Of a DNA stretch of 9,648 nt, positions 5,102-9,648 are shown one piece after another (the stretch's first letter is position 1; each line of letters opens with the position of its first letter). Made by a program: the position numbers and the translations under genes. Source of the stretch: Candidatus Babeliales bacterium (GTDB lineage: Bacteria; Babelota; Babeliae; Babelales; JACPOV01); NCBI GenBank assembly GCA_020050475.1, contig JAGVKP010000118.1, positions 1 to 9,648 on the forward strand, read 5' to 3'. The notes beneath the pieces were generated by a model. It was not told the origin of the DNA. It ran no database searches and saw nothing but the letters and a program-made list of their open reading frames with translations.

Positions 5102-7132
5102 GTGAACAAAAAACTATGGTCGCTCATTTTTGCTTTTGTGCTGTGCGGGGTGATGCAGGGTCAAGAAAAGTCATCTGCAGTAAAAAGATCAAAGTCGATT
5201 ACCATACGACTTAAAGATGGGGTAGAATTTCCGGTTAACCGTGTTTCTTTCGAGATGCTTAAAAAATATTCACAAACAATCAGAGATGATTTTGCAGCGG
5301 CTAAAGAGGGTGTGCTTCTTCTTGCCGAGTTGACGGAGCCTGAGTTTATCCAAATTCTCAAATGGGTAAAGTTAATCCCCACACCAGAGCAGCTCAAAAA
5401 AAGTATAGAAAAACTGCCATCAAAAATGGGGAGACGGTATTTTGAGTTAGCAAGATTTTTGGATATAGGGCCATTAATGGGTGCTCTTGCTGAGTATGGT
5501 ATTGAAAAAGGGATGATCAATATTATTCTCAAAGATGGGATCGTATACCAAAAAAATAACATGGGAAACAGAAACAAAATTGATAATTTTATTGCTGCCT
5601 CTTCGGTACTAAAGACTATGAAGGAGGATTTGGGTATTGATTATGAGCGAATAGATATTTCAGCTCTAACCAAAAATCAGTTTGAGAAACTATACGCTTT
5701 ACGTTTTATACTTAATAATCCAAAAGAGTTAGCTCAACAATTTGCCGATCGCACGCTTTATGCAGGAGCGCTTTCGTTAGCTTTAATTTTAAGTGCGGCG
5801 GATTTTCTTCATATTGAATCGGTTGTCGATGCAGCGGCAGATGAAATAAGCAAACGGTTAGCCGAACCAGCAGCGCTTAATGAGTTCAAAAACGGTAGAA
5901 AATGGGGAAGTTTTTTGAGATTATCTCCACAAGCTCAAGCGATGATTGCAGAAAAACTAAGCGCTTATTTAGGAGCTATCGCGCAACCAACACTTATCGA
6001 GAGCTTTCCTGCTTCGGGTATAAATTTAGAATATTTCTCCAAGCCAGATGAGCTGCTGTTTGCTCAAAAAGGGGACAAGGTTATTAAGATCTTGAAAGCA
6101 AAAACGGGTGAGCTTTTACATGAGTTGAAGACTGGCGCAGTTGACAGTTATTGCTTAAGCAAAGACGGTACTTTGTTGGCCACGCAATCAGGTAACAGGA
6201 TTAAGATCTGGCAAGTAAAAAACGAAAAACTTATACAGGATTTTCAAGTCGATGATATAGAAAATTTGGTATCATTCAGCCCTGATAATGCAAAACTGCT
6301 GACGCAGTTAAATTTATTAGGAGTAGCTGTCTATGATCTCAAAACACAAAATCTACTGTATACGCTACGCTCTCCCGGGGGACCACTGAGGGAGGTCGTT
6401 TGGAGTCCTGATAGCAAACTATTGATATTGGCATCTCTAGTAGGTTTACGTTTATTCAATGCGCAAACAGGCGAAGAGTTTTTTCCACAGGACGATTTTA
6501 TTGATATGGCCGTATGGGATCGTGATGGTACGCTGCTTGTCCTGGTCATTCTACCTAAAGATGATCTTTCGATCAAAATTCTGATTGCTCGAAAAGGAAG
6601 TCTCATTCGTGAGTTCAAAAATAATAGAAGTGTTGAAAAAATTTCTTTGAGCCCCAATGGCAATCTCCTGGCAGTAGAAGATGATCGTGGAGTCGTTACA
6701 ATCTTGAGTACGCAAACAGGTAAGCTTATTCATACAATTCCAACGTCTAAATATCCCATTCAGCAATTATCCTGGAGCGCTAATAACGAGGTGCTTGCGA
6801 TAGCGTCAGGTGATCATCAAGGTGGAATAATTCGATTTTGGGATGTAAGGAGCGCAACATTTTTTTACGAAATTCCTTCGAAAGAATATCTGAGAAATAT
6901 TTTGTGGAGCGCTGACGGTATGCAGTTGCAGTTGGTGTTTGTTACAAAGATTGCTTATTGGGAGTTTCGCTTGCTCGATCTACTTGATCTTGATCAGGTA
7001 ATGCTCATTTTGCTTATCAAGCATGAATACGAAAAAAATAAGAAGATCGAACTGACGTCCGCTTTAAAAGAGATATACGATACGCTACCAGAATCAATCA
7101 AAAAACTGCTCAAAGAGAATTATCGTATTTAA
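5102..7132 (+). CDS. Exported protein with tandem Skp1/BTB-like modules and a WD40-type propeller
   Basis: A 676-residue protein with GTG start; AAGGAG at 5090-5095 lies 6 nt upstream. Residues 1-20 look like a signal peptide (MNKKLW, hydrophobic IFAFVLCGVM, cleavage near QG-QEK). Residues 31-137 resemble a Skp1/BTB fold: ITIRLKDGVEFPVNRVSF, then EFIQILKWV, then YFELARFLDIGPLMGAL. Residues 138-253 look like a second copy: INIILKDG, ASSVLKTMKEDLG, then ILSAADFLHIESVVDAAADEI. After a helical linker, about residues 308-621 hold seven to eight degenerate WD-type repeats, each with a SPDG-like turn followed by a strand such as IKIWQV (367-372) or IIRFWDV (576-582). The tail (622-676) is helical and leucine-rich. 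In eukaryotes Skp1 binds F-box/WD40 substrate receptors of SCF ubiquitin ligases; here both kinds of domain share one chain. A role in engaging a host is inference. It is transcribed alone between two minus-strand genes. Confidence 0.82.
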   Translation: MNKKLWSLIFAFVLCGVMQGQEKSSAVKRSKSITIRLKDGVEFPVNRVSFEMLKKYSQTIRDDFAAAKEGVLLLAELTEPEFIQILKWVKLIPTPEQLKKSIEKLPSKMGRRYFELARFLDIGPLMGALAEYGIEKGMINIILKDGIVYQKNNMGNRNKIDNFIAASSVLKTMKEDLGIDYERIDISALTKNQFEKLYALRFILNNPKELAQQFADRTLYAGALSLALILSAADFLHIESVVDAAADEISKRLAEPAALNEFKNGRKWGSFLRLSPQAQAMIAEKLSAYLGAIAQPTLIESFPASGINLEYFSKPDELLFAQKGDKVIKILKAKTGELLHELKTGAVDSYCLSKDGTLLATQSGNRIKIWQVKNEKLIQDFQVDDIENLVSFSPDNAKLLTQLNLLGVAVYDLKTQNLLYTLRSPGGPLREVVWSPDSKLLILASLVGLRLFNAQTGEEFFPQDDFIDMAVWDRDGTLLVLVILPKDDLSIKILIARKGSLIREFKNNRSVEKISLSPNGNLLAVEDDRGVVTILSTQTGKLIHTIPTSKYPIQQLSWSANNEVLAIASGDHQGGIIRFWDVRSATFFYEIPSKEYLRNILWSADGMQLQLVFVTKIAYWEFRLLDLLDLDQVMLILLIKHEYEKNKKIELTSALKEIYDTLPESIKKLLKENYRI

Positions 7133-7141
7133 GGGTATATG

Positions 7142-7159
7142 AATTGCTATGCAGCAATT
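7142..7159. other. Short inverted repeat between convergent genes
   Basis: AATTGCT and AGCAATT form a perfect 7-bp inverted repeat around a 4-nt loop. It lies 10 nt after the WD40 gene stop and covers the stop codon of tsaB on the other strand. It could act as a weak two-way terminator, but the stem is AT-rich and no T-run follows on either side. Confidence 0.25.
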
Positions 7160-7821
7160 GATGGCTTATAGGTATGGTGCTTTACATAGAGCGGCAGGAG
7201 TTGCTTCGTTTGGGTACCGGCGCCAGCGAGTGCTTGATTGACGAGTGCTTGCAGTGAGCAAAAATCTGGCGTATCGGCTGGTAAAAATACGCGATTGCCA
7301 AGTGCGTTCTTAAATTCATTTTCATATAACGATGCGCCGTTGCCAATTATGCGCCACGGGCCGCTTGATATTTTTTTTACATAATCAATGCATGCATCAA
7401 CGGAAAGTATAGAAATAGTGAGCGGTTGGCCCGGTTGCTCAAATGCGCAATAAAGCTCGCGATTAAACGCATTCAAAAGGTACGCGGTTGCGGGCCAGGC
7501 CGGATCTTGATATTCAGCCACGAATGTTTTCAGGCCATCAACTTCAATGAGTTTTAATCGGTGCGCAAAAGCAATCCCGTTGAGCGTAGAAAGTAAGACG
7601 CGCAGCGTGGTGAACGGAGCAGGGCCAGCGTTTGCGATACATCCTGTAATTGATGGCAAGGCCAGATGGTGATCTTTTAAAATGCTTTCAATTGCCGGGA
7701 TGAGTTTTTTGCTGGCATCCTTTTTTTCAATCTGGGTGAAAAATTTTTGCTGACTGCCACTAAAGAGCCCCAGTTCAAGATGGGTATAAGTTGCTTGGGC
7801 AGCTACAAAAAAATTATTCAT
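7147..7821 (-). CDS. tsaB: TsaB-like t6A tRNA modification protein
   Basis: TsaB pairs with TsaD and TsaE to place threonylcarbamoyl on adenosine 37 of tRNAs that read ANN codons. It is an ASKHA-fold scaffold, not the catalytic subunit. The 224-residue length is normal. The family core is visible at 64-96: NAGPAPFTTLRVLLSTLNG matches the usual GPGSFTGLRIG...A.G pattern, followed by GIAFAHRLKLIEVDGL. NAFNRELYCAF (117-127) matches the usual DAR-x-EVY segment, and LLPLYVK (208-214) is the typical C-terminal end. The sequence is diverged: GPAPFTT replaces GPGSFTG, and the N-terminal strand AAQATYT lacks the usual aspartate of xIDTST. It follows the zinc-ribbon gene by 9 nt, so the two are probably co-transcribed. 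The ribosome site is weak, which also suggests coupling. Confidence 0.85.
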   Translation of the reverse strand: MNNFFVAAQATYTHLELGLFSGSQQKFFTQIEKKDASKKLIPAIESILKDHHLALPSITGCIANAGPAPFTTLRVLLSTLNGIAFAHRLKLIEVDGLKTFVAEYQDPAWPATAYLLNAFNRELYCAFEQPGQPLTISILSVDACIDYVKKISSGPWRIIGNGASLYENEFKNALGNRVFLPADTPDFCSLQALVNQALAGAGTQTKQLLPLYVKHHTYKPSIAA

Positions 7822-7830
7822 CGCGGTAGG

Positions 7831-8010
7831 CTACTTACGGTTTTTGCACTTTTGCTGTTGGTAAAAAATACTGAATGCATCATATTCGAGCGTTTTTTCT
7901 TTCTTGGCTATTACTTTGCCGCAATTTAAGCATTTCCAGCCTTCAAAATTTAAAAAATGATCAAAAAACGATTGCAAAACCATCAGGCCAGCACATTTTT
8001 TGCACCTCAT
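7831..8010 (-). CDS. Small zinc-ribbon protein
   Basis: With ATG 8010-8008 as start, the protein has 59 residues: MRCKKCAGLM, a middle segment with FFDHFLNFEG, then GWKCLNCGKVI, and a basic tail. The two CxxC pairs (C3/C6 and C27/C30) form a typical zinc-ribbon knuckle pair. Similar short proteins beginning MRCxKCxGLMV and ending in WKCxNCGxVID are common hypothetical proteins in Gram-negative bacteria; their function is not established. The frame extends to an ATG at 8031, but a perfect AGGAGG lies 7 nt upstream of the ATG at 8010, so the shorter start is chosen. tsaB follows by 9 nt. A link to tRNA modification is suggested only by position. Confidence 0.78.
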   Translation of the reverse strand: MRCKKCAGLMVLQSFFDHFLNFEGWKCLNCGKVIAKKEKTLEYDAFSIFYQQQKCKNRK

Positions 8011-8017
8011 TACCTTG

Positions 8018-8023
8018 CCTCCT
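8018..8023 (-). promoter_or_regulatory. Perfect Shine-Dalgarno fixing the zinc-ribbon start
   Basis: The minus strand reads AGGAGG, then 7 nt, then ATG at 8010. This site lies inside the coding region that a start at 8031 would imply, so the longer start is unlikely. Confidence 0.75.
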
Positions 8024-8059
8024 GCTTGCATTAACTCTCAATTTTTCTCTTTGTTAAAA

Positions 8060-8090
8060 AGTATAGCATACAAAGAAATCAAATTGACAA
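8060..8090 (-). promoter_or_regulatory. Predicted extended -10 promoter for zinc-ribbon and tsaB genes
   Basis: On the minus strand TGCTATACT provides a TATACT -10 (8060-8065) with the TGn extension (8066-8068). TTGTCA (8085-8090) is a -35-like hexamer at 19 bp, longer than ideal, which an extended -10 can tolerate. It lies just after the ruvX stop, so the zinc-ribbon and tsaB genes may be transcribed independently of ruvX. The -35 region overlaps a 13-bp palindrome (8081-8093). Confidence 0.5.
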
Positions 8091-8093
8091 TTT

Positions 8094-8519
8094 TTACGAT
8101 TGCGTGTCGAGGATTGCTTTTTTATACGCAAGATGATCAAGGTATGACTGCAGGATAAAAGCGGCAGCAATTGCATGCTGTTTTAGTTTTTCTTCTTTGG
8201 AGTGTCCTTTTTTAAGCGCAGCTGCCTGTTGGCTGGTAAGTCGCTCATCCCATAGATGCCAGCTGACGGTCGGAAACTGTTTGGCAAGCTGCTCAAACTG
8301 CGATCTGATTTTATGCGTCTGCTCGCTTTGGGTGCCGCGTAGTGTAATGGGCAGTCCGACGACGATCGCGCTGATCGGCTCTCGTGCTAAAAGATCCTTA
8401 ACCGTTGTCTGCAGCTCGGCTGCCGTAATCGTTTTGAGTGGGCGGCCGGTCATTGCCAGCAAATCAGAAAGCGCGATGCCAATCCATTGGTCACCAAGAT
8501 CAAGAGCAGCAATTTTCAT
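8094..8519 (-). CDS. ruvX: RuvX/YqgF-family RNase H-fold nuclease
   Basis: A 141-residue protein of the YqgF family (also called RuvX), a RuvC/RNase H-fold nuclease linked to pre-16S rRNA 5' processing and Holliday-junction resolution. Motifs visible: ALDLGDQWIGIALSD (5-19) with the first catalytic aspartate D7, IVVGLPITLRGTQSEQT (52-68) for the usual VVGLPLNMDGT segment, WDERLTS (90-96) with catalytic E92, and AAAFILQSYLD (118-128). The third acidic position, usually D in a VD/ID-xxAA pattern, aligns with H115 in KQHAIAAAFILQ. The start MKIAALDLG is canonical, but the ribosome site is weak. It is divergent from the transporter at 8618 (98-nt gap) and followed by the zinc-ribbon gene 83 nt downstream. 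Family assignment is firm; which of the two reported roles applies is not known. Confidence 0.92.
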   Translation of the reverse strand: MKIAALDLGDQWIGIALSDLLAMTGRPLKTITAAELQTTVKDLLAREPISAIVVGLPITLRGTQSEQTHKIRSQFEQLAKQFPTVSWHLWDERLTSQQAAALKKGHSKEEKLKQHAIAAAFILQSYLDHLAYKKAILDTQS

Positions 8520-8617
8520 AAGAATGTCGCTCGCAACTATTCGCTAAAAATTATGAGGAGATATACACTCAGCTCCATCAGATTACTCATGGTATTAAAA
8601 AAGGACAAGGAGCACCC

Positions 8618-9648
8618 ATGGATATCTCTACGCTTATTATCGCAGCGGCGGATGCAATCTGGGGCTGGCCGCTTATTTTTTTTGTGGTTGGTATTTCTCT
8701 TTTTTTTACGATCGTGACCGGCTACGTGCAATTTCGCTCTTTTGGCTATGCGTGGCGACTGACGTTAAAACGAGAAATGCATAAAACCAAAGGGGATATG
8801 AGTCCTTTAGAAGCACTCATCAATGCCCTCAGTGTCAGCTTAGGTAATGGAAGTATTGCTGGTGTGGCGACCGCGGTCGCTTCTGGTGGTCCCGGGGCTG
8901 CATTCTGGATTTTTGTGCTCGGGATTTTGGGCATGGCATTGCGCTTTGTCGAAGTTTTTATCGGTACGGCATTCCCTTCAATGCAGTTGGGGGATATGAC
9001 GCTTGGTGGGCCGGTCATCTATTTAGCTGAATTGCCGGGCGGTAGATGGTGGGCAAAATTGTATGCGCTTTTTCTCGTGCTGCTTGGCTTGGCAGCAAGC
9101 GCTGGCATGCAATCAAATTCAATCTGTTTTGGATGTGTCTATCTTTTTGGCGTTTCGCCACTCGTCGTTGCAACGGCTCTTTTTATATTTGTCGTCGTCG
9201 TCATTTCAGGTAGCGCGCGGCGGATTGTCTTGGTTGCTGATGCATTGGTGCCGATTAAGGTGATTTTATTTTTTAGTACGGCGCTGATTGTATTAGCATA
9301 TCATTGGGCATCATTGATTCCGGCGCTCAAGCTTATTGTCAGCTGCGCATTTGCCGGAAAAGCGGTAGCTGGAGGGTGTCTGGGTTTTACGGTGCAGCAA
9401 GCGATGCGCTACGGATTTGCGCGCACGATTAATGCCTCAGAGGCCGGGCTGGGTTCGGCAGCAGTCCTTTTTGGCGGTACCGATGTCCATAAACCGTTTA
9501 AAAATGGGGTGCTTTCAATGCTTTCCGTTTTTATCAGTACCAACTTGGTCTGCTTTATGGTGGCGCTTATGATTATTGCAAGCGGCGTGAGTGAAAGTGG
9601 CGCGACCAGCTTGGGGCTGACCATTCAAGCATACGAGACGGTCTTTGG
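8618..9648 (+). CDS. AGCS-family sodium/amino-acid (alanine or glycine) symporter, 3' end missing
   Basis: An inner-membrane transporter that takes up small neutral amino acids with sodium; 343 residues are visible of roughly 450 expected. The start is ATG 8618 with AAGGAG at 8607-8612, 5 nt upstream. Family motifs: GDMSPLEALINAL (59-71), GNGSIAGVATAVASGGPGA (76-94) and FWIFVLGILGMALRFVE (96-112) correspond to the family's GTGNIAGVA..GGPGA.FWMW block; GSARRIVLVADALVPIK (198-214) and GFARTINASEAGLGSAA (266-282) match the later SNEAGMGSA block. Multiple hydrophobic helices follow the family pattern. The first block reads GNGS where most members have GTGN, near the predicted substrate site. It is transcribed alone, divergent from ruvX. 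The substrate is inferred from family; whether alanine, glycine or another is preferred cannot be told. Confidence 0.92.
   Translation, partial: MDISTLIIAAADAIWGWPLIFFVVGISLFFTIVTGYVQFRSFGYAWRLTLKREMHKTKGDMSPLEALINALSVSLGNGSIAGVATAVASGGPGAAFWIFVLGILGMALRFVEVFIGTAFPSMQLGDMTLGGPVIYLAELPGGRWWAKLYALFLVLLGLAASAGMQSNSICFGCVYLFGVSPLVVATALFIFVVVVISGSARRIVLVADALVPIKVILFFSTALIVLAYHWASLIPALKLIVSCAFAGKAVAGGCLGFTVQQAMRYGFARTINASEAGLGSAAVLFGGTDVHKPFKNGVLSMLSVFISTNLVCFMVALMIIASGVSESGATSLGLTIQAYETVF

Noticed and set aside
5102..5161. Lipoprotein signal (cysteine at residue 15) in the Skp1-like/WD40 protein
   Set aside because: The residues before the cysteine (FVL) do not fit a lipobox, and the cysteine lies within the hydrophobic core; an ordinary signal peptide fits better.
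5161..5577. Minus-strand open frame of 138 codons under the Skp1-like modules
   Set aside because: It is serine- and isoleucine-rich antisense sequence with no ribosome site or recognisable motif.
8197..8547. Plus-strand open frame of 116 codons opposite ruvX
   Set aside because: It is antisense to all RuvX motifs, and its cysteine/serine-rich composition is typical of a shadow frame.
8540..8567. Possible promoter for the AGCS transporter (TTCGCT, 16 bp, TATACA)
   Set aside because: The -35 matches only 3 of 6 consensus bases and the -10 only 4 of 6, too weak to list as a feature.

Overview
The window looks like chromosomal DNA from a diderm (outer-membrane) bacterium with a small, host-associated style of genome. 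The mlaE/mlaF pair implies an outer membrane. The large gene at 5102-7132 encodes an exported protein with Skp1/BTB-like modules joined to a WD40-type propeller, which are eukaryote-like domains. Combined with ordinary bacterial housekeeping genes, this mix resembles Candidatus Dependentiae (TM6) or a similar intracellular associate of protists. That placement is inference from gene content, not from a marker gene.

Layout. (1) Positions 1-401, minus strand: the 5' part of an unrecognised, probably exported protein that runs off the left edge. (2) Positions 444-4784, plus strand: a compact run of five genes with gaps of at most 27 nt. It holds an exported double-domain glycosyltransferase, tpiA (glycolysis), secG (Sec translocon), and mlaE plus mlaF (permease and ATPase of an MCE-type lipid transporter). 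A promoter at 382-410 sits between this run and the divergent minus-strand gene. It supports a TTG start at 444 rather than the upstream ATG at 327. (3) Positions 4795-5010, minus: a small membrane protein with a perfect Shine-Dalgarno, convergent with mlaF. (4) Positions 5102-7132, plus: the exported Skp1-like/WD40 protein. (5) Positions 7147-8519, minus: ruvX, then a small zinc-ribbon protein, then tsaB. The last two are probably a two-gene unit with their own extended -10 promoter at 8060-8090. (6) Positions 8618-9648, plus: an AGCS-family sodium/amino-acid symporter cut by the right edge.

How the genes fit together. Most are core functions: glycolysis, secretion, envelope lipid traffic, t6A tRNA modification, and nucleic-acid maintenance. 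The accessory features most likely to be biologically distinctive are the Skp1/WD40 protein, a candidate host-directed effector or surface protein, and the glycosyltransferase, which carries a signal peptide although most family-2 enzymes work in the cytoplasm. The AGCS transporter would suit an organism that takes amino acids from its surroundings. No RNA genes, mobile elements or CRISPR arrays were seen, and no gene-free stretch exceeds 100 bases.
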